Shown: in pieces, positions 51,818 through 61,633 of the stretch
Numbering within the stretch: the first letter of the stretch is position 1
Layout of the letters: the number at the start of each line of letters is the position of its first letter
Source of the DNA: Hymenobacter crusticola
Lineage (GTDB): Bacteria; Bacteroidota; Bacteroidia; Cytophagales; Hymenobacteraceae
DNA: 64,000 bases
Assembly (NCBI RefSeq): GCF_002154225.1
Contig: NZ_MTSE01000003.1
Location: 434,001-498,000, forward strand
Reading direction: 5' to 3'
Made by a program: the position numbers and the translations under genes
The notes under the pieces: generated by a model
The model's database searches: none
Seen by the model: the letters and a program-made list of their open reading frames with translations, nothing else
Told to the model about the DNA's origin: nothing

Positions 51818-53524
51818 GTGCGTGTTTTAGCTGTTTTTCTTGTGTTCCTCAGACAACTACTAGCCCGAAACCGGGCTTTAACGCGGCTAGCGTCGGTGCT
51901 AGCCGTATGTGGCTTTAGTTTTTTTGTGCACGGCTCGGCCCCCGAGGTTAGCCTGATGGAATCGCGCAACTTTGTGGCCGCGCGCGAAATGGTGGCGGGT
52001 GGTTCCTGGCTTATCCCCACCATGAACCAGGAGTTGCGTCTGGCTAAGCCGCCACTACCAACCTGGGCCGTGGCAGCGGTGCAAACAGTGGTGGGCCCCA
52101 CGGAGAACCTAGCGTGGTTGCGTTTACCAGCGGGCATCATGGCGACGCTGTTGGTGCTTTTCTTCTGGGGGCTCGTGCGCGAATTGACGGCCGACCGCGC
52201 GGCTGAACAAGAGGCACCCGGCCGCACAGCGTGGCTCAGTGCCCTGGTACTAGCAAGTAGTTTGCTCATCATGACCACCGGGCGTGAAGGGCAGTGGGAT
52301 ATTTTTGCTAATAGCTTTTTGGTTGGGGCCTTATGGCTGCTGGTGCGAGGCTGGCGGAGCATGGGGGCCGGTTATGCTAGCTTTGCTGGTGCTGGGCTGC
52401 TGCTGGGGTTGTCCATTCTCAGTAAAGGCCCCGTCGCGCTCTACGCAGGCTTGCTTCCGTTTGTAGGGTGTTACGCCTCCCGCCTGAATGAGGCCCGTGC
52501 TAGCGTGCGCACGCACGGCCGTGGAGCATTATTGGCGGCGGTAGTAGCCTTGGGAGTGGGGTGTGCCTGGCCACTCTATATTCTTTATCACGTGCAACCA
52601 GCCGCGCTGGCGGTGGCACAAACCGAAGTAACGGCCTGGCGTGAGCGGCACGTGCAGCCGCCATGGTACTACTGGAATTTCTTTGTGTTCAGCGGCATCT
52701 GGGTCGTGGCGGCTTTAGCCTCCTTGGCCGTGCCGTATGCCCGGCGGCGGTTGCTGCCGTTTTTACCTTATGCCTTGGCGCTGGGCTGGCTACTAGCCTC
52801 CTTGGTGCTGCTGAGTCTAGTGCCAGAGAAAAAGGAGCGGTATATGCTGCCCTTATTGCCTCCACTGGCTTTGCTGGCAACTGGGATGCTGCGGTATTGG
52901 GAAACGGCTTTCGCGCAGCAGCAAGCAACCCGCACCGACCGGCGTGTGCTGCGGTTTTGGGTTGGGATATTTACGCTGGTTTGCGTGGCCGTACCCGTGG
53001 CAATGCTAGCGGCCAAGCTGCCTGGCTTTGGACCGGCAACCGCGCGCTTCGGCGCGGGAGTCGTTTTGTGTGGCGGCCTAGCCGTATGGGCGATCCGAGG
53101 AGCCGGGCAGCAACTACGGCCCACCGTACTGGTCGCAGGGTCGCTTACGCTGGCAGCACTGCTGATTACGTTGCTGCTACCAGCTTATCCGCTTTGGGAA
53201 GCCCGGCGCCAGGAGCCTGGCTTACGCCATTTTCGGGATGTGCGGCAACTCCCGTCCATCGCCGGACGGCCATGGTACAGCCTACAGGAAATGCACGTAA
53301 AGCAGGTATGGGCAGCTGGTAGGGCAGTCCCGCTTTGGCATTTGCCTACTGATTCGTTGCCTCTGCAACGTATACCGCTCGCCGTGTTCTCTGACAAGCG
53401 CCGCCTTGACGAATTGCCCGCCCGCTGGCAGCAGCAGTTGCAGGTTGACTTAGTAGATAGCTTTTACCTAGGCCGCGAACGGAAAGACGGGCTATGGTAT
53501 ATCTCGCTGGTGAAGCAACGGTAG
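51818..53524 (+). CDS. ArnT-like glycosyltransferase family 39 membrane protein
   Basis: This 568-residue protein has many membrane helices. The N-terminal region shows the GT39/ArnT signature ESRNFVAAREMVAGGSWLIP and KPPLPTWAVA, which include the catalytic acidic residue. It probably moves a sugar from a lipid carrier to lipid A, protein or glycan outside the inner membrane. The start appears to be GTG at 51818; no ATG lies before the first helix. It starts 78 bp after the GDPD gene. Confidence 0.85.
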   Translation: MRVLAVFLVFLRQLLARNRALTRLASVLAVCGFSFFVHGSAPEVSLMESRNFVAAREMVAGGSWLIPTMNQELRLAKPPLPTWAVAAVQTVVGPTENLAWLRLPAGIMATLLVLFFWGLVRELTADRAAEQEAPGRTAWLSALVLASSLLIMTTGREGQWDIFANSFLVGALWLLVRGWRSMGAGYASFAGAGLLLGLSILSKGPVALYAGLLPFVGCYASRLNEARASVRTHGRGALLAAVVALGVGCAWPLYILYHVQPAALAVAQTEVTAWRERHVQPPWYYWNFFVFSGIWVVAALASLAVPYARRRLLPFLPYALALGWLLASLVLLSLVPEKKERYMLPLLPPLALLATGMLRYWETAFAQQQATRTDRRVLRFWVGIFTLVCVAVPVAMLAAKLPGFGPATARFGAGVVLCGGLAVWAIRGAGQQLRPTVLVAGSLTLAALLITLLLPAYPLWEARRQEPGLRHFRDVRQLPSIAGRPWYSLQEMHVKQVWAAGRAVPLWHLPTDSLPLQRIPLAVFSDKRRLDELPARWQQQLQVDLVDSFYLGRERKDGLWYISLVKQR

Positions 53525-53557
53525 AAATTCTGCTTAACATAATAGTTAAACAACCTT

Positions 53558-53609
53558 AAAAAAGACTGGGTGGTCGCTCTTGTAATAGGAGTGACCACCC
53601 AGTCTTTTT
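53558..53609. terminator. bidirectional terminator
   Basis: AAAAAGACTGGGTGGTC and GACCACCCAGTCTTTTT are exact reverse complements about 17 bases apart. They lie between the convergent GT39 gene and the unknown gene at 53629. Confidence 0.92.
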
Positions 53610-53628
53610 GTTGTTAGGTGCTGATTAA

Positions 53629-54717
53629 TCAGCGATTTAATTGTTTCCGGATCTTCTCCAGCAAAATATTTACGATATCCAGGTCATCAGTGTCCTGGAT
53701 CATGAGGTTGGAATCAATACCAGGACCCACAATGTGCACTGAATAGGTACTAGTTCTGTTGCTCTCTAGGTTCTCACTGCGCGTAACAGCTGTGGTGCTG
53801 GCCCTATCCGATGGTCTAACAGGCGGATTGGTGACGCTAGTCGTTGTTTCTCCAGTTATGTTTGTGTTTGCCGAGGTACTCGTGAGTTCCTTTGAAACAG
53901 ACTGCGCTTGTGGAGTCGTTATTACTGCATCGGAGGATGGCTTGCTAGATGTATCATCTTCATCCATATCGTCTGTATCTAAGCCAAATAGGCTGGATAT
54001 CGCATCACGACCCCTTAACGGTGGTACAAAACCAGCGTTAGTGGTAGGACTAGGGCTCGCGAGTGGTGGCAAGGAAGTAGGTACGATTGGGGATGACTGG
54101 TCTGGTGGCAATACACTGCCACTGTCGTTGGCGTTGTTAAGTGCGTTTGTACCAACACCAGCAGCAGCTAGAGGTGGCTTGAAAGCATTCAGCGGCATCT
54201 CGGTGCTTGCTAGCTCCCGACGGGGTGCTTGTTGGGCCGCTAGTTGATCAATATCTGCTACAATATTGCGCTCGTCGAGAATGCCTACCATTCGCGCGCC
54301 ATCGACAAATGCTTTCGATACGGTCTGAGCGTTTATCTCTTCTACTCCAAACTCGCGAATTAGAATCACGTCGAACATGTGGATGGGAAGTTCTCGGTTA
54401 CGAAACTTCCGACAGATCTGCGTGAATAAGGGAGGATTCAAAAAGGCTTCCCGATGGTATATCTTCTCTTCTTGCTTGTCATAAGCATGTTTGATGCGGC
54501 GAAACAAGTTAGTTGTGGTTAGCAGTTCACGCTTACTGGTTACTAAGCCAAACTTAACCGCAGAGCCGATGATGGCCTTGAATGAGCCACTAACCTTACG
54601 ATTTAGCTTGCGTGCGCAAGTATCAATAGCGCATTTACCACCAGTATCATCTACTATTTCTGCTACTTCCCAAGCACCAGTATAACTTGTTCGTGGGTAG
54701 TCTATTGTCTTTGGCAT
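53629..54717 (-). CDS. unrecognised protein with winged-helix-like N-terminal domain
   Basis: I cannot name this 362-residue protein. Residues 1-165 are compact and helical (YPRTSYTGAWEVAEIVDDTGG, GSFKAIIGSAVKFGLVTS, FLNPPLFTQICRKFRNRELP), which suggests a DNA-binding winged-helix pair. Residues about 175-310 are Ser/Thr/Pro/Asn-rich and probably disordered. A short ordered C-terminus ends ILLEKIRKQL. It is more AT-rich than its neighbours, and its upstream region carries AAGTAT repeats and a long inverted repeat. This suggests acquired DNA and a self-regulated, perhaps replication- or defence-related gene. Confidence 0.7.
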   Translation of the reverse strand: MPKTIDYPRTSYTGAWEVAEIVDDTGGKCAIDTCARKLNRKVSGSFKAIIGSAVKFGLVTSKRELLTTTNLFRRIKHAYDKQEEKIYHREAFLNPPLFTQICRKFRNRELPIHMFDVILIREFGVEEINAQTVSKAFVDGARMVGILDERNIVADIDQLAAQQAPRRELASTEMPLNAFKPPLAAAGVGTNALNNANDSGSVLPPDQSSPIVPTSLPPLASPSPTTNAGFVPPLRGRDAISSLFGLDTDDMDEDDTSSKPSSDAVITTPQAQSVSKELTSTSANTNITGETTTSVTNPPVRPSDRASTTAVTRSENLESNRTSTYSVHIVGPGIDSNLMIQDTDDLDIVNILLEKIRKQLNR

Positions 54718-54750
54718 ACGTGAAGTAGTATTAGAGGTAAAAGGGTATGC

Positions 54751-54845
54751 AAGTATACGAGTATAAATAATAAAAGTACATATTAGTGGTAAAAAGTATA
54801 AAAAAGTATGAAAGTATATATATTTTTTGTACTTTTTTATACTTT
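54751..54845. repeat. AAGTAT direct repeats and 16-bp inverted repeat
   Basis: AAGTAT(A/G) starts at 54751, 54794, 54804 and 54812, and appears inverted (TATACTT) at 54838-54844. AAAGTATAAAAAAGTA (54793-54808) is an exact reverse complement of 54830-54845. It lies 35-130 bases upstream of the - strand gene start at 54717, so operator or iteron-like sites are possible. Confidence 0.7.
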
Positions 54846-55544
54846 GTATTGCTGCTTATTCATTACCTCATGAATAATTAACTATCCACTTTAATTATAT
54901 AGTATAAATAGTACCAATCATACATGGCGGGACCGAAGGCTAGGGGCAGGAGTGGAGCCCCTTTTTTAAAGTGTAGAGGCTTCTGTAACTCACCAGCTGC
55001 TCTCTAATGAACCAACAAAGGCCTTATTTCAGACGTTAGACACAGCGCCTCTATAGCGCTTCCAATAGAGGCATCGGCACTACACCCGTTTTTGATTGAG
55101 TTATTGAGCAGACAATCTTTGTCTATAATTCTTCGCCCGTCTCATCATTTGAGCTACACAATACACTTCAACAGCCATTAATACTTTGTGCTGAACTGGG
55201 ACGATCGCTCAGCCAACTTAACTAATAGCGCACCGCATGAAGAGGCTTACAGAGAAACGTCCACAAGCTTCAGGCGTTCTGCACTTGAAGATGCTACTGA
55301 ATCTGCTACTAAGTTTCTAGCAACGTGTCTACACACCAGCCACCAAATAGCACAACGTTCTTTCTAAGAAATGAATGATTTAGTAAATCACCTTATATGA
55401 CGTCCACAACTTTTGTAGCAAACTGTATGACTAAACTTCAAACCTACTATTACCAACTCAACTATGAAAAAGAGCCACCGATGCCTGCTTTTCCAAAACC
55501 GTCCATTTGTCTTATAATTTATATTATGTTAAGTAGACTTTTCA

Positions 55545-55579
55545 AAAAAGGACCCGTGCAAGCTGCACGGGTCCTTTTT
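55545..55579 (-). terminator. terminator of the TPR gene
   Basis: AAAAAGGACCCGTGCA and TGCACGGGTCCTTTTT pair perfectly over 16 bp around AGC, just downstream of the - strand stop at 55607. Confidence 0.9.
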
Positions 55580-55606
55580 CTTCACTCCTAGCTGTTGGCA
55601 GCCGTA

Positions 55607-56764
55607 TTATTTTGCGGAGCTCATTTTTGCGTTCATCTTCTCTGCTTCCGACGTGCGGCCTAGCTGCGTGTAAGCTTTCTGCAGAGCACCCATTGTCGCG
55701 CGATCATTCGGGTTAGCGGCCAGAGCTGCTTCGAAGTACGGCACCGCTTGCTGTACGTATTTCTTAGCTTCCGTTTCTTTGGCTTTGCCTTGCTTCTGGT
55801 ATGTAGCTAGGCTCATTTTGTTAACGCTTTTAAGAATATCTGCGCCTTTGTTGAAGTAATATACTCCAACGTTAAACTGCGCATCAAAATTCTTAGGATC
55901 TACGTCAACAGCTTTCTGGTACGAAGCCAGCGCTTGTTCGGGCTGCTTCAGCTTGTCATACACCGAACCACGCACCGTATAAAGATTCGAGTTCTGCGGG
56001 TCCAGCTCAATGGCGTGGTTAAGCTTGTCGATGGCTTGCTTATCCTGGCCCGAGCTGATCAGTTGGTTCAGATCTTCCAGCACAAAAGACTTGCGATTTG
56101 GATAAGCCTGCAAAGCTTGCTGCAATACTTTGGAAGCATCCGCATCGTTTTTTTCCTGACGAGCGATTTGTAGTAGGCGCTCATAAACTTGCGGCGAAGC
56201 TTTGTAGTTCGGAATAGCTAGCAGCTTGTTGTACTCTTCTTTCGCGACACTATAGTCTTGTTTGCCTTCTGCGGCATAAGCCGCGTATACATAGGCCGTG
56301 GTATCCTGTGGCATATACGCCTGGGCCTGCCGGTACGACTTAATAGCCTCGTCAAAGTTCTTGGCATTGTAGCTTTCTACGCCAGCGTTGAGCGCCATGC
56401 CGTAGGCATTTTTGTTCAAGCCTTCTAGCTTAGTCGTTGCTTGCTTGCCAAACTCACTGTCTTTGCCCTCTACTTCAACAGCTTTCTTGTAAGACTCGAT
56501 AGCAACCTTAGTTGGGTCGACGTCCGTTACCGTTTTCTTATAGATGGGGCTACCAGCAATTCCTTCGTAAATCTCACCACGAGTGTACCAGGTTTTGGCT
56601 TTGCCAGAGGTTTTCTCGTTGGTGATGGCTTTGTCAATCTCAGTACGCGCCTTGTCCAAGGTGCCTTGCTTTTCAAAAAGCTGCGCGTTTGTGACGGCTG
56701 AGTTCTGAGCCGAGGCGGTGTGTAAAGCGGCCGCAGCGGCCAGGGTCAGAATAATCTTCTTCAT
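55607..56764 (-). CDS. exported TPR protein downstream of gyrA
   Basis: This 385-residue protein has a signal peptide (MKKIILTLAAAAALHTASAQ) and about eight TPR-like helix pairs, for example AIKSYRQAQAYMPQDTTAYV and ALASYKQ-type units. It is probably periplasmic. It follows gyrA on the same strand across a 171-bp spacer, a pairing I recall from other Bacteroidota. The partner and role are unknown. Confidence 0.82.
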   Translation of the reverse strand: MKKIILTLAAAAALHTASAQNSAVTNAQLFEKQGTLDKARTEIDKAITNEKTSGKAKTWYTRGEIYEGIAGSPIYKKTVTDVDPTKVAIESYKKAVEVEGKDSEFGKQATTKLEGLNKNAYGMALNAGVESYNAKNFDEAIKSYRQAQAYMPQDTTAYVYAAYAAEGKQDYSVAKEEYNKLLAIPNYKASPQVYERLLQIARQEKNDADASKVLQQALQAYPNRKSFVLEDLNQLISSGQDKQAIDKLNHAIELDPQNSNLYTVRGSVYDKLKQPEQALASYQKAVDVDPKNFDAQFNVGVYYFNKGADILKSVNKMSLATYQKQGKAKETEAKKYVQQAVPYFEAALAANPNDRATMGALQKAYTQLGRTSEAEKMNAKMSSAK

Positions 56765-56824
56765 GAGGTTGTGACTGAAGAACAGGTGAAGTGAGTGGAA
56801 ATTGCTGCTCTAACGGGAATAATC

Positions 56825-56916
56825 GCCGGTTTAGTTCAGCTGATAGAACGTTGCGTCGGAGAAGCTGGGGATTGGCAGCCGACAGGTTTGATCCTGCAAT
56901 ACTACTACCAATCCCC
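56825..56916 (+). other. tRNA-like remnant with overlapping hairpin
   Basis: GCCGGTTTA followed by a perfect D-stem (GTTC at 56834-56837 with GAAC at 56846-56849, loop AGCTGATA) matches the 5' half of a tRNA, best tRNA-Thr. A T-arm-like CAGGTTTGATCCTG lies at 56883-56896 but its loop is one base short. The anticodon stem does not pair and no acceptor complement exists. GGGGATTGG/CCAATCCCC (56867-56875 with 56908-56916) pairs instead. At best it is a decayed tRNA. Confidence 0.3.
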
Positions 56917-56935
56917 GAAATACTCCTTATCGCTA

Positions 56936-59491
56936 CTAGTTTGCGCTCAGAGCGTCTGGGTCGGTGAGCGCGGCTACGTCGGCGTCGGGCGTTGCATCCG
57001 GGCCGTCACCAGTTGGGGCTAGGTCCGCACCTTCCGCGTCTGCATCCTTTTCCTCGGCCGCAACTTTCGCCACCGACGAGATTTCATCGCCCTCGTTAAT
57101 CTTGAGAAGTCGTACGCCCTGCGTAGCCCGGCCAATCGTGCGGAGGTCGGCCACCCGCAAGCGAATCATAATCCCCGATTTGTTGATGATCATCAGATCA
57201 TCGCCGTCGTTTACGTCTTTGATGGCCACTAGCGCCCCGGTTTTCTCCGTGACTTTCATGGCCTGAACGCCTTTACCACCGCGGTTGGTGATTCGGTATT
57301 CTTCCAGCTCCGAGCGTTTGCCGTATCCGTTTTCCGACACCACCAGCAGTTCCTGGCTCGTATCCGAAATGCAAACCATCCCCACGACCCGATCGTTGTC
57401 ATCGGTCAGGGTAATACCGCGTACCCCGGCGGCACTGCGGCCCATGGAGCGCACTTTACCCTCGGGGAAGCGCACCGCCCGGCCCGAACGCAACGCGACG
57501 ACGACTTCGCTGTTGCCAGTCGTGAGCTGTACGTCGAGCAACCGGTCGCCTTCGTTGATGGTAATCGCATTGATACCAGCCGTCCGCGGACGTGAATACG
57601 CCTCCAGCGGCGTTTTTTTCACGGTGCCTTGCTCAGTGCAGAACATTAGGTAGGTGTTCTCCAAGTAATCGGGGTCGCGCAGGCCACGCACGTTCAAGAC
57701 GGAACGCACATTGTCTTCCCGCGGAATCTCGATAAGGTTCTGGATCGGGCGGCCTTTGGCGTTCTTCCCTCCTTCCGGCACCTCGTACACTTTAAGCCAG
57801 AATACTCGACCTAGCTCAGTGAAGAACAATAAGTATTCGTGGGTGGTGGCCACAAACAGGTGCTCAGTAAAGTCGTCCTGCTTAGAAGAAGCCCCGCGCG
57901 AACCAACCCCGCCACGCCCTTGCGAGCGGTACTCATCCAGCGGCGTACGCTTGATGTAGCCTTCACTGGAGATGGTAATTACCATGCTCTCGTCGGCGAT
58001 CATATCTTCCATTGAGAAGTCGCCGCCGGCGTATTCGATCATTGTGCGGCGGGCATCCCCGTAGCGCTCCCGAATATCGTTCAGTTCGTCCTTGATAATT
58101 TGCCGCTGCAACTCCGGCGAAGCCAGCACGTCGTTGAGGTGATCAATCAGGCGCGTGAGTTCGTCGTACTCCTTCACGATTTTGTCGCGCTCCAGGCCGG
58201 TAAGGCGCTGCAAACGCATGTCCAGAATGGCGCGGGCCTGTACTTCACTCAGCTTGAAGCGGTCGATGAGCTCCGTGCGGGCAATTTCTGGGTCGCGGGA
58301 ACCACGAATCAAGGCAATTACCTCGTCCAAATGGTCGAGTGCAATGAGCAGACCTTCCAGGATGTGGGCTCGCTTTTGAGCTTCGGCTAGCTCGAAACGA
58401 GTGCGGCGCACCACTACCTCTTCGCGGTGCTCCACGAAGTGCTGAATCAAGTCGCGCAGGTTCAGCGTCATGGGCCGGCCTTTCACCAGCGCCACGTTGT
58501 TGACCCCAAAGGACGATTGCAGCTGCGTGTACTTATAGAGCTGGTTAAGCACCACGTTGGGCATGGCGTCACGCTTCAGGTCGTACACGATGCGCATCCC
58601 GTCGCGGTCCGACTCATCACGCAAGTCGGCGATGCCTTCGATACGCTTCTCGTTGATGAGCGCCGCCGTTTTCTCGATCATCGACGCCTTGTTCACCATG
58701 TAGGGAATTTCGGTGATGACGATCTGCTCTTTGCCGGTGGGCGTGGTTTCATAGTGCGCTTTGGCGCGCACTACAATGCGGCCGCGACCGGTTTCAAAGG
58801 CTTGCTTTACTCCCTCGTAGCCGTAGATCGTACCACCCGTCGGAAAGTCCGGCGCGGTGATATACTCCATCAGTTCGGGAATGGTGATATCAGTGTTGTC
58901 GAGGTAAGCAATGATACCGTTCACAACTTCCGTCAGGTTATGCGGAGCCATGTTGGTGGCCATGCCCACGGCAATGCCGGAGGTGCCGTTCACCAGCAGG
59001 TTCGGAAACTTAGCGGGCATTACGCTGGGCTCTTCCAGCGAGTCGTCAAAGTTGGGTTGAAAGTCAACCGTCTCCTTGTCTAGGTCGCCCATGAGCTCAT
59101 CGGCCAGACGCTTCAGGCGCGCTTCCGTGTAACGCATCGCCGCCGGCGAGTCGCCGTCGACGCTACCAAAGTTACCCTGCCCGTCAACAAGTGGGTAGCG
59201 TAGGCTCCAATCCTGGGCCATACGCACCATGGTGTCATACACCGAGGAATCGCCGTGGGGGTGATACTTACCCAGCACCTCCCCTACGATACGGGCACTC
59301 TTTTTGTAAGATTTGTTATAAGATACGCCCAGCTCGCTCATGCCGTAGAGCACGCGCCGGTGCACGGGCTTCAGGCCGTCGCGCACGTCGGGCAGGGCCC
59401 GGGAGATGATGACCGACATCGAGTAATCGATGTAGGCGCCACGCATCTCGTCTTCAATGTTAATCGGAATGATCTTTTCGCCTTCCGCCAT
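56936..59491 (-). CDS. gyrA: DNA gyrase subunit A
   Basis: This 851-residue type-IIA topoisomerase subunit introduces negative supercoils with GyrB. It has the N-terminal [21 protein letters not shown], the quinolone-determining [19 protein letters not shown] with Ser82 and Asp86 (E. coli Ser83/Asp87), and catalytic Tyr121 in [10 protein letters not shown]. The C-terminal beta-pinwheel has the GyrA-box-like [10 protein letters not shown]. The tail (last 40) is acidic. The resistance positions carry wild-type residues, so no quinolone resistance is indicated here. Confidence 0.95.
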   Translation of the reverse strand: MAEGEKIIPINIEDEMRGAYIDYSMSVIISRALPDVRDGLKPVHRRVLYGMSELGVSYNKSYKKSARIVGEVLGKYHPHGDSSVYDTMVRMAQDWSLRYPLVDGQGNFGSVDGDSPAAMRYTEARLKRLADELMGDLDKETVDFQPNFDDSLEEPSVMPAKFPNLLVNGTSGIAVGMATNMAPHNLTEVVNGIIAYLDNTDITIPELMEYITAPDFPTGGTIYGYEGVKQAFETGRGRIVVRAKAHYETTPTGKEQIVITEIPYMVNKASMIEKTAALINEKRIEGIADLRDESDRDGMRIVYDLKRDAMPNVVLNQLYKYTQLQSSFGVNNVALVKGRPMTLNLRDLIQHFVEHREEVVVRRTRFELAEAQKRAHILEGLLIALDHLDEVIALIRGSRDPEIARTELIDRFKLSEVQARAILDMRLQRLTGLERDKIVKEYDELTRLIDHLNDVLASPELQRQIIKDELNDIRERYGDARRTMIEYAGGDFSMEDMIADESMVITISSEGYIKRTPLDEYRSQGRGGVGSRGASSKQDDFTEHLFVATTHEYLLFFTELGRVFWLKVYEVPEGGKNAKGRPIQNLIEIPREDNVRSVLNVRGLRDPDYLENTYLMFCTEQGTVKKTPLEAYSRPRTAGINAITINEGDRLLDVQLTTGNSEVVVALRSGRAVRFPEGKVRSMGRSAAGVRGITLTDDNDRVVGMVCISDTSQELLVVSENGYGKRSELEEYRITNRGGKGVQAMKVTEKTGALVAIKDVNDGDDLMIINKSGIMIRLRVADLRTIGRATQGVRLLKINEGDEISSVAKVAAEEKDADAEGADLAPTGDGPDATPDADVAALTDPDALSAN

Positions 59492-59604
59492 AGAGAAATC
59501 TGAGTCGGCCTAGGCCCCAACGAAGGAGCTTTCGGCACCGGTGAATTAAGTACTGCGAGAAGCCCGCAAGATACGAAAAAACCCCGATTTTGCCTAGCTC
59601 TGGG

Positions 59605-59847
59605 CTACTTCAACGACTTGCTTTTATCCGTCTTGTGGCGGTCCGTTTTTTGGCTGTGTACTTTGATTTTTTCCCCAATAGCGGGGTTCTGTTTTTTCCA
59701 CAGCGGCTGCCCTCGATACTTAGCGCCATCGTGCAAATGCACCTTACGTGTGTGGCAAGAAGCAATGGGGCACGTCCGGCAGGAAGCTGCCGTCAGCAGA
59801 ACGGTAAGCGGCAATACCAACCGGGTTAGGAGTAAGCGTAAGTTCAT
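59605..59847 (-). CDS. small lipoprotein of unknown function (80 aa)
   Basis: This small protein has a lipobox LTAASC giving lipidated Cys23. The mature 58 residues are basic and hold a Cys/His cluster (CRTCPIASCHTRKVHLHDG) and a YRGQPLWKKQNPAIGEKI stretch. I have a weak recollection of similar short Bacteroidota lipoproteins with WKKQNP. The ATG at 59847 is preferred to the TTG just upstream. The Cys/His pattern could bind metal, but that is only a guess. Confidence 0.6.
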   Translation of the reverse strand: MNLRLLLTRLVLPLTVLLTAASCRTCPIASCHTRKVHLHDGAKYRGQPLWKKQNPAIGEKIKVHSQKTDRHKTDKSKSLK

Positions 59848-59966
59848 CAAGCGTCAAAGGTAGGGAAGCAACGCGCACCCTGCGCAAAAGCCGGGCCGGG
59901 TGTCCAATATTGCCTAGTTATGATTAGCCTACCTACCAAGAAAGTCTGCCCCAAGGAAGCCTTTCA

Positions 59967-60554
59967 TTACAGGGCTTGTTGCAATTTCTTTTGCAGCTTG
60001 GGGAAAGAGATATCGACGGCCACAATTCTGCCGCTACCATCCAAGAGCAGATTAGCTGGTATGCCGGTGATGGCAAAGCGTTTTATATCCTCCCCGCTGG
60101 TTCCTTTCAGTTCGGACAGATGATGGATCCGCAGGCTATCCTCGCCAATGGCTTGTACCCATTTGTTATAGTTGATATCCAGCGAGACGCCGACCATGCC
60201 GAAGCCCCGGCTGTTATACTGTTTGTACAGGCTGTAGTACTTGGGCATTTCCATGCGGCAGGGGCCACACCAACTGGCCCAAAACTCGACCAGTGTTAGC
60301 TTGTTCCGTTTCAAAATTTGTTCTGCGTCCAGTTGCTCACCTGCTGGCGTCTTACCGGCTAGGCCCCGGACGTAGCTGCCTACAAAGTGCTGGTTGTTCA
60401 GATTGCGGCTCTCGTTTACGGCCAGCGCCTTATCTAATCTCCGACCGTCGAAGCTCTTTTGCAACGAAACAGGCATCGCCTTGTAGTATTGGCGGAAGCG
60501 CTCCACCGAAGGTAAGTCATTTGCGTTGTCAAGCATGGCGTAGAGAGACACCAT
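59967..60554 (-). pseudogene. TlpA-like thioredoxin-family gene, 5'-truncated
   Basis: These 195 residues contain a TlpA/AhpC-type thioredoxin fold with active site FWASWCGPCRMEMP and cis-Pro region TGIPANLLLDG. Relatives in Bacteroidota usually have a signal peptide and an N-terminal DUF4369-like domain. Here only the tail of that domain remains (SVERFRQYYKAMPVSLQKSF) and there is no signal. The frame is closed by a stop at 60573-60575 inside the hairpin 60567-60607. It is therefore probably a fragment with no promoter of its own. A short cytoplasmic version is possible but less likely. Confidence 0.6.
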
Positions 60555-60566
60555 GGAAGCAGGATA

Positions 60567-60607
60567 ACAGCTTCAGGGCTAGGCTATTCACCTAGCCCTG
60601 AAGCTGT
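60567..60607. terminator. 17-bp perfect stem, probable terminator
   Basis: ACAGCTTCAGGGCTAGG pairs perfectly with CCTAGCCCTGAAGCTGT around 7 bases. It is downstream of the HD gene (-) and immediately upstream of the truncated TlpA-like frame. Confidence 0.65.
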
Positions 60608-60737
60608 TTATTGCAATTGTAGAAGCGTTTGCTTGGCAAGAACACCAGTAGTCAGCAAGTCGTACTCTTAAAACGTAATAGTTCACTAGTATAAAAATAA
60701 AGTTATATAAATCGAAATCACTCAATAGCTATTCTAC

Positions 60738-61400
60738 TCACCTCACATCCTCCCCTTCCCACTCCCGGAGAAACTGCGCCAGAAATGCCTGCATAAACTG
60801 CTGCCGTTCATCAGCTATTTCGCGGGCCGCGGGGGTGTGCAGCCGGTCGCGTAGGTGCAGCAATTTCTCGTAGAAATGATTAATCGTCGGGCCAGTATTC
60901 TTCTTGTAGCTCTCAAAAGAATCGTGCTGCACCGGCGGCACGCTCGGGTCGTGTAGGGGGCGGCCTTTATGCCCGCCGTAGGCAAAAGCCCGCGCCACCC
61001 CAATGGCCCCAATAGCATCGAGGCGGTCGGCATCCTGTACCACCTCCCCTTCCGGCGTGCTCATGGGCGTGGGCACCCCTAGCCCTTTAAAGCTGATTTC
61101 GCGGATGATTGTCTCCACGCGCTGAATGACTTCTTCCTGCGTGCCGAGGCTCAAAAGCCAACGTCGAGCCTCGCGCGGACCAGCTTCCTCATCGCCGCCG
61201 TGGAATTTCCAATCGGCCACGTCGTGCAGCAGGGCACCTAGCTCCGTCACGAGTGGATCGGCACCGGGCACGCGGGTGGCCAAGCCCCGGCTTGTTTGCC
61301 ACACCCGCCGGATGTGCTCCCAGTCGTGCCCAGAGCCTTCGTGTAAAAACTTTTCACGGACAAAGTCGGCCGTGCGCGTAATGAGTTCTTGAGCTTCCAT
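60738..61400 (-). CDS. HD-domain phosphohydrolase (YedJ-like)
   Basis: This protein of about 220 residues has HD-superfamily metal motifs: an early His in SGHDWEHIRRVW, the paired LLHDVADWKF, and DADRLDAIGAIGVAR near the middle. The overall pattern matches YedJ-type HD hydrolases, which act on nucleotides or related phosphates. It is distinct from the PhnZ-like HD protein at 20620. The ATG at 61400 is chosen over 61454 because MEAQELITRTADFV fits family N-termini. Confidence 0.85.
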   Translation of the reverse strand: MEAQELITRTADFVREKFLHEGSGHDWEHIRRVWQTSRGLATRVPGADPLVTELGALLHDVADWKFHGGDEEAGPREARRWLLSLGTQEEVIQRVETIIREISFKGLGVPTPMSTPEGEVVQDADRLDAIGAIGVARAFAYGGHKGRPLHDPSVPPVQHDSFESYKKNTGPTINHFYEKLLHLRDRLHTPAAREIADERQQFMQAFLAQFLREWEGEDVR

Positions 61401-61633
61401 AAGCGTACATACAGTGACGACGATAAAACAGACAAGCGAGTCGCCACGCCGCAAAACAACGCGATAGAAATGAAACGGACCTAGGGTTGCTCCTTTTAAA
61501 ACCTAGGTGCATGGTCTGACTAGCTGTAGTCCGCAGGGCTTTTTGGTTATCAGAATAACAGCCTTTGGGGTAAGCGCTTAAAGCCAGCAGGAATCTTTCG
61601 TCATAGATTCCACGTTGTTCCGTATATTGCCTT

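Larger units (their letters stand above)
54718..55606. other. 889-bp AT-rich region without genes
   Basis: This is markedly AT-rich and has no supported ORF; the 64-codon frame at 55397 has no support. It contains the AAGTAT repeats and inverted repeat (54751-54845), a short inverted repeat GCCTCTAT/ATAGAGGC near 55050, and the terminator of the TPR gene at its right end. It may be the remains of an inserted element. Confidence 0.65.

Noticed and set aside
54751..54845. AAGTAT repeats as a CRISPR array
   Set aside because: Repeats are only 6-7 bases, unevenly spaced, without spacers or cas genes.
55397..55591. 64-codon ORF in the AT-rich gap
   Set aside because: No family, no promoter, ends in a terminator arm of the opposite-strand TPR gene.
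56936..59491. gyrA gene as parC
   Set aside because: A GyrA-box-like sequence and an acidic C-terminal tail favour GyrA; parC cannot be fully excluded without comparison.
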